A stretch of DNA of 64,000 nt from NCBI RefSeq assembly GCF_021390175.1, contig NZ_CP090004.1:1550001-1614000 (forward strand). Direction: 5' to 3'. The notes beneath the pieces were generated by a model that was not told the origin of the DNA, searched no databases, and was given only the letters and a program-made list of their open reading frames with translations. Made by a program: the position numbers and the translations under genes. This stretch comes from Flagellimonas sp. HMM57 (GTDB taxonomy: Bacteria > Bacteroidota > Bacteroidia > Flavobacteriales > Flavobacteriaceae). Every line of letters starts with the position of its first letter. The first letter of the stretch is position 1. Shown in pieces: positions 1-8,442 of this stretch.

Positions 1-144
1 GATTTCATTATAGTTGATTTGGGGTATGTTAAAAGCAAAAAGTTTATCTCTTTTAATAACGGCATTCCTTATCAATTCTTTTACCGGTTATCGATTAATC
101 CTAAAATATTTATCTTTCCTAAAGATTTTACTTACTTAAAAACA

Positions 145-858
145 ATGCTTTACAAACTTAACCTAGAACATATCCTCTTTTTGGATATAGAAACTGTACC
201 CCAAAAACCAAGCTTCTCAGATTTAGATGAAGATTTTCAAATACTTTGGGAGCAGAAGTCCCAATATCAAAGAAAGGACGAAATAAGCGCCGAAGACTTT
301 TATGAACGTGCAGGGATATGGGCAGAATTTGGAAGGGTGGTCTGTATTTCTGTGGGGTATTTTGTTTTGAAAGGAGAAATTCGAAATTTTAGGGTGACTT
401 CTTTTTATGGAGAAGAGGTTGAATTGCTAAAACAATTTAAACAATTGCTCCAGGACCATTTTAATCAGGCCAGACATTTGCTCTGTGCCCATAATGGTAA
501 GGAATTCGATTTTCCATACATTGCCCGGCGTATGGTCATTAACGGCATGAATCTTCCCTATAAACTGGACCTGTTCGGAAAAAAACCTTGGGAAGTATCA
601 CATTTGGATACCATGGAACTTTGGAAATTTGGTGATTACAAACACTATACTTCCCTAAAGCTCCTGGCCCATGTATTGGGCATTCCATCTCCAAAAGAAG
701 ACATGGACGGTAGCATGGTCAAAGATGTTTTTTATGAAGAAAATGATTTGGACCGAATTGTTTCGTACTGTGAATTGGATGTGATTACCACGGCACAGGT
801 TTTCCTTAAATTGCGTAACGAAGCATTATTGGAGCAGGAAGAAATTAAAAGAGTATAA
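145..858 (+). CDS. PolB-type 3'-5' exonuclease (DnaQ-like fold)
   Basis: Predicted DEDD-family 3'-5' exonuclease of the DNA polymerase B-associated type, 237 aa. The acidic metal-binding residues appear in order: FLDIETVP near the N-terminus (Exo I), HNGKEFDFPYIARR in the middle (Exo II) and YCELDVITTAQVF near the C-terminus (Exo III). No polymerase domain is attached, so this is a stand-alone nuclease, probably acting in DNA repair or proofreading. The frame is open upstream to position 19, but the ATG at 145 gives the family-typical beginning a few residues before the DIE motif; the upstream codons resemble translated AT-rich spacer. It is convergent with the subtilase gene. The nuclease fold is clear; the biological substrate is not known. 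Confidence 0.85.
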   Translation: MLYKLNLEHILFLDIETVPQKPSFSDLDEDFQILWEQKSQYQRKDEISAEDFYERAGIWAEFGRVVCISVGYFVLKGEIRNFRVTSFYGEEVELLKQFKQLLQDHFNQARHLLCAHNGKEFDFPYIARRMVINGMNLPYKLDLFGKKPWEVSHLDTMELWKFGDYKHYTSLKLLAHVLGIPSPKEDMDGSMVKDVFYEENDLDRIVSYCELDVITTAQVFLKLRNEALLEQEEIKRV

Positions 859-954
859 CTGTCAACTGAAGCAATGTTTTTTGTAGAAGTTTCAACTTTC
901 CAAACTCGGTTGAAACTATTGAGCCTGTTTTGAAAAAGTACCTATGAGAACTAT

Positions 955-3153
955 TTAGTTTTTATAAAATTTAGAACTTTTCATTCCTGAGTGATCCTCC
1001 ACTACCAAAACGTATAGTCCAGATGCCAAATCTGAAACATTGATACGCTCGTCAATGGCACTCCCTTTTTTTACAATATTGCCAGAAGTGGTAACAATGG
1101 AATACATGGCATCTTCCGATAGTTTGGCATCTAAAGCTATCCATTCCGTTGCAGGGTTTGGAAAAACCTTTACCGTTAATTCTTCATTAAATCCTAAAGG
1201 CTCATAAATCAAAAGTTCTGTTTCCGTACCATTGAATTCAAACTTGACTTCATCAGAAAAATCGGAAACCATATTTTCGGTACAAATAGAGCGAATTCTT
1301 GCTGTGTATATAGTTCCAACTTGTAAATTGGTAAGTTCATAATTGTTCTTCCATAGCAACTCATTTTTCCAATTCTCCTCGGTAGAGGCTTTGTACTGAA
1401 CTTCAAAAAGTGTTTCCTCTGCGTCTGACCAAGCGATGTTTAAAGCATTATCTGATGACGAAAGCAAGGTTACTTCAGATGGTACATCAATAGTACATTT
1501 AGAAACTTGGACGCCAGAAACGATAAGCGAAAAATCCTGTAATCCATTTTTTAATCCACCTTTATGGGTAATCGTAATCGTATAGTCGCCTTTTGCATTC
1601 GCAACCTCTACCCGTTCAAAGGGATCCACCAAATTATCACCTTTTATGGCAGAATCATTTGCTTTTGCAGGATTCAATTTCCAGGGAAAATAAGTTGAGC
1701 CATTTTTTGTAATCCTAATGTCTAGGTCGTTCGTTAACGCAGCTGTCCTGTTATTCAAGTCACCTCTATTGATGTATTCACCTTCGGGGTCTGTCCAAGA
1801 AATAGAAGCCATTAATGTTTCTGTTCCATTGGCAGAGACCGTTAAGGAAAATGTATCCCCTTCAGCAAGGCTTTCTTCTTCCATAAGCGTACTGAAACCT
1901 TTGTTCTGTAATGTTACGGCAGCGGATTTTACATTTATTACACCCCACCCCATTTTATAGTCTGGTCCTTTTGCACCTACATCATCTGCTGTGTGCAATG
2001 CCAATCCTTTAAGTGTTGCCGCTTTCATATAAGTACCGAACAACTCTTCGTGATACTGTTGCAACAACAGAAGGGAACCTGTTACGCCTGGTGCCGCCAT
2101 AGAAGTGCCAATAGAAGTGTCGTAGCTTGAATTGTTCGTTGAACTTGTGGAAAATATAGAAGACCCATCACCTGCCAAGTCTGGTTTTATTCTACCGTCA
2201 TCAACTGGACCTAAACTGCTATAGGCTGCAATATGAGCTTCTTTTAGCTCTCCCTTGTTTCCAATTTTAGTATTAGCCCCAGCAATGGTAAGTCCGTTCT
2301 TAGATGTACCAAATCCGAGCAATAAATCAAACCCATCTGCGGTTTTTCCAAAACTTGGCGATTCGTTATCATATGATCTTTGAGCATTGCCAGCAGCATT
2401 TACCATTAAATAGTATGGAGCATTGTACATGATCTTGTCCCAATCCTGTGAGACTTTAATGTATGATCCAAAATACCAGTCGGGCACTCTGTCGGACTTT
2501 ATTCCGTAGGAATGGTTGCTCAACAACAGGCCATTAGCTGCAGCTTCTGCCACTTCTATTTTGTCCCTTGTCCAATCGTGCGTTAGTGCTTGTGCGCCAT
2601 AGGCGACTCCCTTTGCATTGGGACGTATACCTGAGGATATAAGGTTTCCCGTAACCAAAGTGGCATGCAAGCTTACTTCGTTGGTATTGTCCGAATTCTT
2701 TGCACGGTCATCAAATTCTTGGTGTGTAGTCAATGCAACTCCCGCATCCCATACACCTACCTGAAGACCGCTACCATTTAGACCCAAGTTTAGGAGTCCA
2801 TCCTCGTAAAGGGCATTCGCCCTGGATACTTGATGCGAAAAATCATTTAATGTGGTATAAAAAAGTGGAGTGCCATCCGTTCCAATATCTTGTAATGCTA
2901 TGACTGTACCATCTTGTAACTTCTCAGATTTCTTCCAACCTTTTGTTTTCAGTATTTGATCTATTCTGAATTGTTTGGATTGGTGCTCCACTTCCATTTT
3001 AGATACAAAAGAAGAAATGTTATGGTGATCATAACTGGATTTGATGGATTCTATACTGGTTTTTGACTGTCCAGATACAGTTAAAAAACTTAATAATGAA
3101 ATGATTACGTATAAGTAGTTTCCAGTTGCACAAGTAAGTTTCTTGTAGTACAT
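955..3153 (-). CDS. secreted S8 subtilase with T9SS sorting domain
   Basis: Secreted serine protease, 732 aa. A signal peptide (about residues 1-28, ending SGQ) is followed by a subtilisin domain with the catalytic triad Asp136 (GVWDAG), His163 (LHATLVTG) and Ser351 (GTSMAAPG), and the oxyanion Asn in AAGN (about 256). The His motif departs from the usual HGTHVAG. Then come a P-domain-like beta-sandwich, a fibronectin type III-like module (about 555-640) and a C-terminal 75-residue type A sorting domain (FPNPATEW, then SGLYVLVVEDHSG). The last is known to direct export by the type IX secretion system, whose partner GldH is encoded at 46.4 kb. It is probably a surface or extracellular protease using proteins as nutrients. 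The start ATG lies about 30 nt below a TAACTTTG box. Confidence 0.93.
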   Translation of the reverse strand: MYYKKLTCATGNYLYVIISLLSFLTVSGQSKTSIESIKSSYDHHNISSFVSKMEVEHQSKQFRIDQILKTKGWKKSEKLQDGTVIALQDIGTDGTPLFYTTLNDFSHQVSRANALYEDGLLNLGLNGSGLQVGVWDAGVALTTHQEFDDRAKNSDNTNEVSLHATLVTGNLISSGIRPNAKGVAYGAQALTHDWTRDKIEVAEAAANGLLLSNHSYGIKSDRVPDWYFGSYIKVSQDWDKIMYNAPYYLMVNAAGNAQRSYDNESPSFGKTADGFDLLLGFGTSKNGLTIAGANTKIGNKGELKEAHIAAYSSLGPVDDGRIKPDLAGDGSSIFSTSSTNNSSYDTSIGTSMAAPGVTGSLLLLQQYHEELFGTYMKAATLKGLALHTADDVGAKGPDYKMGWGVINVKSAAVTLQNKGFSTLMEEESLAEGDTFSLTVSANGTETLMASISWTDPEGEYINRGDLNNRTAALTNDLDIRITKNGSTYFPWKLNPAKANDSAIKGDNLVDPFERVEVANAKGDYTITITHKGGLKNGLQDFSLIVSGVQVSKCTIDVPSEVTLLSSSDNALNIAWSDAEETLFEVQYKASTEENWKNELLWKNNYELTNLQVGTIYTARIRSICTENMVSDFSDEVKFEFNGTETELLIYEPLGFNEELTVKVFPNPATEWIALDAKLSEDAMYSIVTTSGNIVKKGSAIDERINVSDLASGLYVLVVEDHSGMKSSKFYKN

Positions 3154-3183
3154 GCTTAAACAGATTAGGTAAGATTTGGACTA

Positions 3184-3211
3184 CAAAGTTATTTATCAAT
3201 TCATGATAAAT
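3184..3211 (-). promoter_or_regulatory. -7 box with overlapping palindrome upstream of the subtilase
   Basis: Read on the minus strand, a perfect TANNTTTG box (TAACTTTG, 3184-3191) lies 30 nt before the subtilase start. Directly upstream is an 8-bp perfect inverted repeat, ATTTATCA-N5-TGATAAAT (3191-3211), sharing one base with the box and covering the place where a -33 element would sit. No TTG occurs at the usual spacing. The layout suits an operator for a dimeric regulator, but no regulator is known. Confidence 0.5.
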
Positions 3212-3311
3212 CGATAAAAACACCTGTTATTTCGATGAAATACTACGAATTTAGAAGTGACCTGTTGTGTAAGTGCATTTTTATGTTGCGAAAAAAATTC
3301 TTTCTATTGGA

Positions 3312-4322
3312 TTAGTTATTTTCTTTCAACAGAATATAAACAGGAAAGTGATCACTGTAACCTCCAAGATACTTTTTCCCCGCAAATGTTCGGAATGGAT
3401 TTCCCTTATATTTTTCTTTTCGCTCCTTGAGAAAATTCGGAGCAAATACACTGGCTTTTTTAAACGTATGGGTTCCCTTTTCATAGTTTAAAAAACTGTG
3501 TGAAATCAAAATTTGATCAAAAAGACTCCATTTTCCCTTATAATTTGCACTTCCCGTAGAAGGTGAGAGCAGCTTTTGCATTGGGTTCATAAACATGCCC
3601 GTCTCCATAAGTGTTTTAATACTTTTGGAATTGGGGTTGTCGTTAAAATCGCCCATTATGATATAATTGGAAACCGCTGTATTAAGACTTTCTATTTTTT
3701 GTAGAATCGTGTGGGCGGCTTTTATTCTTTTATAACTTGTTGCAGTGGCACCATCCCTGCGCGATGGCCAATGATTTACAAAAATATGCACCTCTTCTTG
3801 GTGCAACCTACCGAGTACATATAGAATGTCGCGGGTAAAATCACGCTCCCCGTTTGAGTTATCCACAATTAAGGGAATCGTATCGGATTCCAAAACAGTA
3901 AAGTGTTCTTTATTATAAAGTAAAGCGGTATCTATCCCCCTTTCATCCGGCGAGTCGAAATGTACATACGCATAATCAATATCCTTTAGTGATTTTTCGT
4001 GCAGTAGCGTCTGGATAACATTTTTGTTCTCCACTTCGGCCAAACCTATTAAAACCGGAGATGCCCCACTATCTTCCTTTCCTATAGATGCTATAGCTTT
4101 GGCTAGCTTTTTGGCTTTTCCAAAATATTTGTCCTCATCCCAATTTCGCATCCCTATTGGAGTAAAATCATCATCAAGGGTATGGGGGTCATCCTTTAGG
4201 TCAAAAAAATTCTCAAGATTGTAAAATGCTATGGTAGAATAATCTTCCAGCTGATTCAATGTATATGATGTTAATATGGATTGAAGTTCAATAAAAACAC
4301 AAAGTACAAAAAAGGCTTTCAA
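3312..4322 (-). CDS. endonuclease/exonuclease/phosphatase family protein
   Basis: Metal-dependent phosphodiesterase of the exonuclease III/DNase I fold, 336 aa. Characteristic motifs: FYNLENFFD near residue 35, IGLAEVENK (metal-binding Glu), VNHWPSRRDG (catalytic His), IMGDFNDNP (Asp/Asn pair) and GYSDHFPVY near the C-terminus. The hydrophobic N-terminus (KAFFVLCVFIELQS) looks like a weak signal peptide, so export is possible. No ATG is in frame before the conserved region; translation most likely starts at the TTG at 4322. The nearby upstream ATG is out of frame. It is divergent from hflX with only 33 bp between them. Substrate (DNA, RNA, nucleotides or lipid headgroups) cannot be told from sequence. 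Confidence 0.85.
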   Translation of the reverse strand: MKAFFVLCVFIELQSILTSYTLNQLEDYSTIAFYNLENFFDLKDDPHTLDDDFTPIGMRNWDEDKYFGKAKKLAKAIASIGKEDSGASPVLIGLAEVENKNVIQTLLHEKSLKDIDYAYVHFDSPDERGIDTALLYNKEHFTVLESDTIPLIVDNSNGERDFTRDILYVLGRLHQEEVHIFVNHWPSRRDGATATSYKRIKAAHTILQKIESLNTAVSNYIIMGDFNDNPNSKSIKTLMETGMFMNPMQKLLSPSTGSANYKGKWSLFDQILISHSFLNYEKGTHTFKKASVFAPNFLKERKEKYKGNPFRTFAGKKYLGGYSDHFPVYILLKENN

Positions 4323-4330
4323 ACATTGTT

Positions 4331-4338
4331 TAGATTTG
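4331..4338 (+). promoter_or_regulatory. -7 box (TAGATTTG) of hflX
   Basis: TAGATTTG matches the flavobacterial TANNTTTG box and lies 17 nt before the hflX ATG, predicting a very short leader. No TTG at -33 spacing was found, so the promoter is incomplete by consensus. Confidence 0.4.
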
Positions 4339-4355
4339 CATATTAATTGTTTTTA

Positions 4356-5570
4356 ATGCTAGAAAAAAAGAGTATAGATTATGAGAAGGCGGTGCTTATT
4401 GGAGTGATCAATAAGGACCAAGATGAGAGCAAGGTCAAAGAATACCTAGATGAACTGGAATTCTTGACCTATACCGCTGGCGGCGAGGTAACCAAAAGAT
4501 TTACGCAGCGCATAGATGTCCCCAACCCAAAAACCTACATAGGCAGCGGTAAAATGGAAGAGGTAGAGCGGTATGTAAAACAAAACGAGATAGGTTCGGT
4601 AATTTTTGATGACGAGCTCTCCCCTGCGCAACAGAACAATATTGAAAAGCTCCTTCGCTGTAAAATATTGGACAGAACAAGTCTTATCCTCGATATTTTT
4701 GCACAACGTGCACAGACCAGCTATGCACGCACACAAGTAGAATTGGCCCAGTACGAATATCTTTTGCCTAGGTTAACCGGACTTTGGACACACTTGGAGC
4801 GCCAACGTGGGGGTATTGGAATGCGCGGTCCGGGGGAAACGGAGATTGAAACAGATAGAAGGATTGTTCGTGACCGAATCTCACTCTTAAAAAAGAAGCT
4901 TGCCAAAATAGACCGGCAAATGGAAACCCAAAGAGGCAACCGAGGTGCGCTAGTAAGAGTAGCTTTGGTAGGGTATACCAATGTGGGCAAATCCACTTTA
5001 ATGAACGTGATAAGTAAAAGTGAGGTCTTTGCAGAGAATAAGTTGTTTGCCACACTAGATACTACCGTAAGGAAGGTCGTAATTGGCAACCTCCCCTTTT
5101 TATTGAGCGATACTGTAGGTTTTATCAGAAAGTTGCCTACGCAATTGGTGGAAAGTTTCAAAAGTACCTTGGACGAGGTACGGGAAGCGGATCTATTGTT
5201 ACATGTAGTCGATATATCCCACCCTAATTTTGAAGAGCATATCGCATCCGTAAATCAAATCCTGGATGAAATCAAGAGTGCCGACAAAAAAAACATTATG
5301 GTCTTTAACAAAATAGACCTTTATAAGCCCGAAACCATTGACGAAGACGACTTGGTCACCGAACGAACCGAAGCTCATTTTACCATTGAAGATTGGAAAA
5401 AAACGTGGTACAACAAAATAGGTGATCGCGCGCTGTTCATCTCTGCGCTCAACAAGGAAAATCTTGATGAGTTTAGAAAACGGGTGTACAATGAGGTTCG
5501 CGATATTCATGTGACTCGCTTTCCATATAACAATTTTTTATATCCAGAGCATTTGGATGAATATCATTGA
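4356..5570 (+). CDS. hflX: ribosome-associated GTPase HflX
   Basis: HflX GTPase, 404 aa, known to bind 50S/70S ribosomes and to split stalled ribosomes under stress. The N-terminal HflX domain contains the glycine-rich GPGETEIETDRR segment. The GTPase domain follows with G1 GYTNVGKST, switch/G3 DTVGF and G4 NKID; a short C-terminal tail completes it. Length agrees with the family. Start: the frame is also open to a TTG at 4347, but the ATG at 4356 (MLEKKSIDYE) follows a TAGATTTG box at suitable distance and is preferred. It is monocistronic here, facing DUF3078 with a 350-bp spacer. Confidence 0.96.
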   Translation: MLEKKSIDYEKAVLIGVINKDQDESKVKEYLDELEFLTYTAGGEVTKRFTQRIDVPNPKTYIGSGKMEEVERYVKQNEIGSVIFDDELSPAQQNNIEKLLRCKILDRTSLILDIFAQRAQTSYARTQVELAQYEYLLPRLTGLWTHLERQRGGIGMRGPGETEIETDRRIVRDRISLLKKKLAKIDRQMETQRGNRGALVRVALVGYTNVGKSTLMNVISKSEVFAENKLFATLDTTVRKVVIGNLPFLLSDTVGFIRKLPTQLVESFKSTLDEVREADLLLHVVDISHPNFEEHIASVNQILDEIKSADKKNIMVFNKIDLYKPETIDEDDLVTERTEAHFTIEDWKKTWYNKIGDRALFISALNKENLDEFRKRVYNEVRDIHVTRFPYNNFLYPEHLDEYH

Positions 5571-5863
5571 TTGAAAGGTAATTCTTGTTAAAATAAATAC
5601 GTTTACAATCCCAGTATTTTTACCTTTCATAACAATTGGTAATTCCCACTTTGGAACATACGCATCTTTTGATCGATAAAACGCAACCATTAACCTGTTC
5701 TACCACAACTTTTTGCAGGTTCACAACAAAAGTTTAAGGACAAACCACAGAAATCCTAGATTTATAATGTGTTTAAGTGATAGTGTTACAAACCTAATCT
5801 TTCATAAACTTAACCTACTTAGAGCTTGGTTTTTAAAACACCCCAAATTACACATAACCCCAT
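5571..5863. other. intergenic spacer downstream of hflX
   Basis: AT-rich spacer between the convergent hflX and DUF3078 genes. I found no reading frame, tRNA or clear hflX terminator. It holds a weak inverted repeat, AACCTG-N18-CAGGTT (5692-5721), and an isolated ACGCAACC (5681-5688) that resembles an ECF -35 element but lacks a well-spaced -10 and has no plus-strand gene close by. Confidence 0.5.
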
Positions 5864-5896
5864 AAAAAAAGCCCCTCGGATCGAGCGGCTTTTTTA
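5864..5896 (-). terminator. bidirectional terminator after DUF3078 gene
   Basis: Hairpin GCC-C-CTCG/CGAG-C-GGC, flanked by a run of A on the left and a run of T on the right, 24 bp past the DUF3078 stop. Because both flanks are homopolymeric it can end transcripts from either side. Confidence 0.8.
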
Positions 5897-5919
5897 GTAT
5901 AATAATTTCTCTCTTTCTA

Positions 5920-6852
5920 TTAAAACGAATAGCTCAGACCTAAGGTCCAATAGGTTTGTAGTTCGTTGTCAATGGTATCGAAAGTAGCATCGGCATTTGG
6001 GGTTGGGGCCAAGTTTACTATATAGTTTAAGGTTTCTTGTTTGTTGTTTCTCAGGCCAAAATCAAACCCTACCCCTATTACTTTCCATAGCGTATATGCA
6101 AAGGAATTGGTCCAGGTCCAATTACTCAAATCCCCGTCTTCATAGCTTTGGAACATGGACAGGTTACTTTTAAAATTGATCGCGCCAATTTTCTTGGTGT
6201 AATCCGCTACGATCTTGGCACCTGCCGAAGATTCAAAAATGGTATCCTCACTACTAAAGACAAAGTTGTAGTTGAGCGGATGGATCACAACCACCAAATC
6301 TTGAATGGGCGTCCATGTGGCACCGACCCCTACGTCCAAATACCCAGGATCGTTAAAGTTGCTCAACAATGTAGTACGATATTCGACCAATCCAGATATG
6401 GCAAATTTCTCACTGAGCTTCCTTCCATAGAGCGAAGAAATATTGAATACATCCGTAGCTTCCCTAAAGCTATCATCGTCCGTTGGATCATCTTTATCAT
6501 CCAATTTCACCCAGGCCAAGTTAACGTTGGCCGCATTGCGCCAAAAGAATTTTTCTTCCTGTAGATTGGCGTAGGCATTGACCGTAAAACCAATATTCCC
6601 GGATGAGTTGTTGGGAATTCCCTGGGCAAACCAATTGTTGAATTCAGAGATACTTCCCCCAATGGTTCCAAAAGCCCCTATTTTCCAACCGGGCAAGGCA
6701 TCTAGCTTGGCCTGTAGGGCATTCACCCGAGCCTGAATAGCAGCAATGGAGTCTTTTTTAGGAGCCATTTCAGACTTTAGCTCTTCTGCTGTTTGTGCGC
6801 TACCGGTCAGCATCATAAAAAAGGCTACCGTAGCTAAAAGTAGTTGTTTCAT
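5920..6852 (-). CDS. DUF3078 outer-membrane beta-barrel-like protein
   Basis: Bacteroidota-specific DUF3078 protein, 310 aa. It starts with a signal peptide (MKQLLLATVAFFMMLTGSAQ), then a short coiled helix rich in Ala/Lys (residues about 20-55), then alternating aromatic/polar beta-strands ending in an aromatic C-terminus (LGLSYSF), the pattern of an outer-membrane barrel. The start is ATG 6852: the frame is open to 6921, but only this ATG gives the signal peptide. A TATTTTTG box lies 26 bp upstream, so it can be transcribed separately from the SUF genes. From memory, DUF3078 often directly follows DUF2480 at the end of flavobacterial SUF loci; here a lipoprotein gene separates them. Function unknown. 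Confidence 0.85.
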   Translation of the reverse strand: MKQLLLATVAFFMMLTGSAQTAEELKSEMAPKKDSIAAIQARVNALQAKLDALPGWKIGAFGTIGGSISEFNNWFAQGIPNNSSGNIGFTVNAYANLQEEKFFWRNAANVNLAWVKLDDKDDPTDDDSFREATDVFNISSLYGRKLSEKFAISGLVEYRTTLLSNFNDPGYLDVGVGATWTPIQDLVVVIHPLNYNFVFSSEDTIFESSAGAKIVADYTKKIGAINFKSNLSMFQSYEDGDLSNWTWTNSFAYTLWKVIGVGFDFGLRNNKQETLNYIVNLAPTPNADATFDTIDNELQTYWTLGLSYSF

Positions 6853-6877
6853 AGTATGGAGTTTAATGTTTAGACCC

Positions 6878-6885
6878 CAAAAATA
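6878..6885 (-). promoter_or_regulatory. -7 box (TATTTTTG) of the DUF3078 gene
   Basis: Minus-strand TATTTTTG fits TANNTTTG and lies 25 nt before the ATG at 6852. No TTG at the -33 spacing. Confidence 0.35.
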
Positions 6886-6920
6886 AGAAATGTCACTTTT
6901 AAAGGTAAAGTTTTGCTCCA

Positions 6921-7099
6921 CTGACTACTGACTCCTAACTTCTGATTCCTGATTCCTGATTTCTGATTTCTGATTTCCAAAAAATAACCTTTCACCCTTT
7001 ACCCAAAACCCTACACACAACAACTTTTACCCAAAACCCTTCACCCAAAATCCAAAAACCCCCAACCGTCAACCCAAACCCTGCATCCGTCAATTGACA
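6921..7099 (+). repeat. degenerate heptanucleotide tandem repeats (locus A)
   Basis: Two abutting heptad arrays fill the 300-bp spacer between DUF3078 and the lipoprotein gene. From 6921 to 6976, eight contiguous 7-bp units read CTGACTA, CTGACTC, CTAACTT, CTGATTC, CTGATTC, then CTGATTT three times. From 6988 to 7099, sixteen further units follow a CCCNNNA pattern (for example CCCTTTA, CCCAAAA, CCCTACA, CCCTTCA, ACCGTCA), nearly all ending in A. The 7-bp register is visible directly; the rest of the spacer (6853-6920, 7100-7156) shows only the DUF3078 promoter region. Confidence 0.85.
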
Positions 7100-7156
7100 T
7101 GGGCAACTTGTCCATAATACACCTTTCTTGCGCCAATAACGCAAAACAATAAACCC

Positions 7157-8380
7157 ATGAAAAAAATACGCTTTTCAATTCTGACGATACTATCCGTTGG
7201 AATGTTCGCACTCTCCTGTTCCAGTGATGACAATGGAACCACGACCACGCCCGACGACAAGACCAATTCCGCTCCCGTGATCACCAACCAGACCACAACG
7301 GCAGAAGTGGACGAAGATGCCAACACTACCCTTACTATCTTTACCGTGATCGCAACCGATGCCGATGCGGAAGATACCCTTACCTTTGAAATCACGGGCG
7401 GAAACGGCCAAGGGCTATTCAACATAAATGAGAATGGCCTGATCACCTTGGTAGATGGCAAATACCTTGACTTTGAGACCGTCTCCGAGCACAGCATCAC
7501 CGTGACCGTCTCCGACGGCAATGGTGGCACGGACCAGATCAGCATACAGATAACCGTGCAGAACGTTATTGAACTGCTTGAGGATCTGGAATCTTTTGTC
7601 TTTACTTTGAAGACCACTGTCGCCGACGAGGTCTTCAGCATAACAACATTCGGAGAGGATGTCGATTTCCAAATTGATTGGGGTAACGGACAGGGACAGG
7701 AACATAAAATCGGCGAAGGGGAAGTGGGCCTTATCCATCAATACCAAGATCCGGGCACTTACACCGTGGCCTTAAAGGGACAAATGGACCGATTGATCTT
7801 TGGAGGACAGGAATCTTTGCAGACTGTGGAGCAATGGGGAAATACGACCTGGAAAAGCATGGATTATATGCTTTATCTGGATAATCTTAATGTTATTATA
7901 ACTGTAAATGCGAAGGATAAACCCGATCTTGCCCAATGTACATCCATGCTAGGCGCTTTTGTCAATGCAGATTTCAAACAGGATATCAACGATTGGGATG
8001 TAAGCAAGGTAACCAACATGTATGGCACCTTTGCTTACAATACCACGTTCAATCAGGATATAAGCGGTTGGGATGTAAGCAAGGTTCAAAATATGTCCGC
8101 AATGTTCTATGAGGCCACGGCGTTCGATCAAGATCTGGGAGGTTGGGACATAGGTAATGTTGTAGGCATGGAAGACATGTTCAGTGACTCCGGGATGTCC
8201 GCCCCTAACTTTTCCAATACGCTTATTGGGTGGTCCGAACTAGATGGGGTACAGCCAGATGTAACATTGGGTGCAGATGGAGTAGATCTCTGCGAAGGTG
8301 ACGGGTTCAACGCTTATACAGCCCTTTCAGCTAATCCACACTGGATTATTACTTATAGGAATATCGTTCCCTGTAATTAA
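7157..8380 (+). CDS. BspA-like surface lipoprotein with cadherin-like domain
   Basis: Predicted surface lipoprotein, 407 aa. A type II signal peptide ends in FALSC with lipid Cys21, followed by SSDD, then a Thr/Asp-rich spacer. Residues about 38-135 form a cadherin-like repeat (SAPVITNQT, DADAEDTLTFEITGGN, YLDFETVSEHSITVTVSDGNGG). A second beta region follows (about 140-235), then BspA/DUF285-type leucine-rich repeats (F-QDINDWDVSKVTNM, F-QDISGWDVSKVQNM, F-QDLGGWDIGNVVGM). Such proteins commonly serve adhesion in other bacteria. The gene lies on the opposite strand to the SUF locus, between DUF2480 and DUF3078, with heptanucleotide arrays on both sides. Those points suggest a late insertion; function in adhesion is inference. 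Confidence 0.85.
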   Translation: MKKIRFSILTILSVGMFALSCSSDDNGTTTTPDDKTNSAPVITNQTTTAEVDEDANTTLTIFTVIATDADAEDTLTFEITGGNGQGLFNINENGLITLVDGKYLDFETVSEHSITVTVSDGNGGTDQISIQITVQNVIELLEDLESFVFTLKTTVADEVFSITTFGEDVDFQIDWGNGQGQEHKIGEGEVGLIHQYQDPGTYTVALKGQMDRLIFGGQESLQTVEQWGNTTWKSMDYMLYLDNLNVIITVNAKDKPDLAQCTSMLGAFVNADFKQDINDWDVSKVTNMYGTFAYNTTFNQDISGWDVSKVQNMSAMFYEATAFDQDLGGWDIGNVVGMEDMFSDSGMSAPNFSNTLIGWSELDGVQPDVTLGADGVDLCEGDGFNAYTALSANPHWIITYRNIVPCN

Positions 8381-8400
8381 ACTTAGTTTTTAATACAATG

Positions 8401-8439
8401 GGCCACCGGGGAACTTTACGTTTTTTGGTGGTCTTTTGG
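8401..8439 (+). terminator. possible terminator after the BspA-like lipoprotein
   Basis: GGCCACC and GGTGGTC (one G-T pair) are separated by an 18-nt loop and followed by TTTTGGTTT. The long loop and short T-run make this a weak candidate. Confidence 0.35.
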
Positions 8440-8442
8440 TTT

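Noticed and set aside
858..880. ACTGTCAACTGAAGC after the exonuclease stop, like two heptad units
   Set aside because: Only two units; too short to separate from chance, so not counted as a sixth locus.
5681..5720. ACGCAACC resembling an ECF -35 element
   Set aside because: No TTCATCTA-like -10 at the spacing seen near 50.5 kb, and no plus-strand gene follows for over 1 kb.
7090..7747. Two long minus-strand frames opposite the lipoprotein gene
   Set aside because: Antisense shadows of the well-supported lipoprotein, with no recognisable domain.
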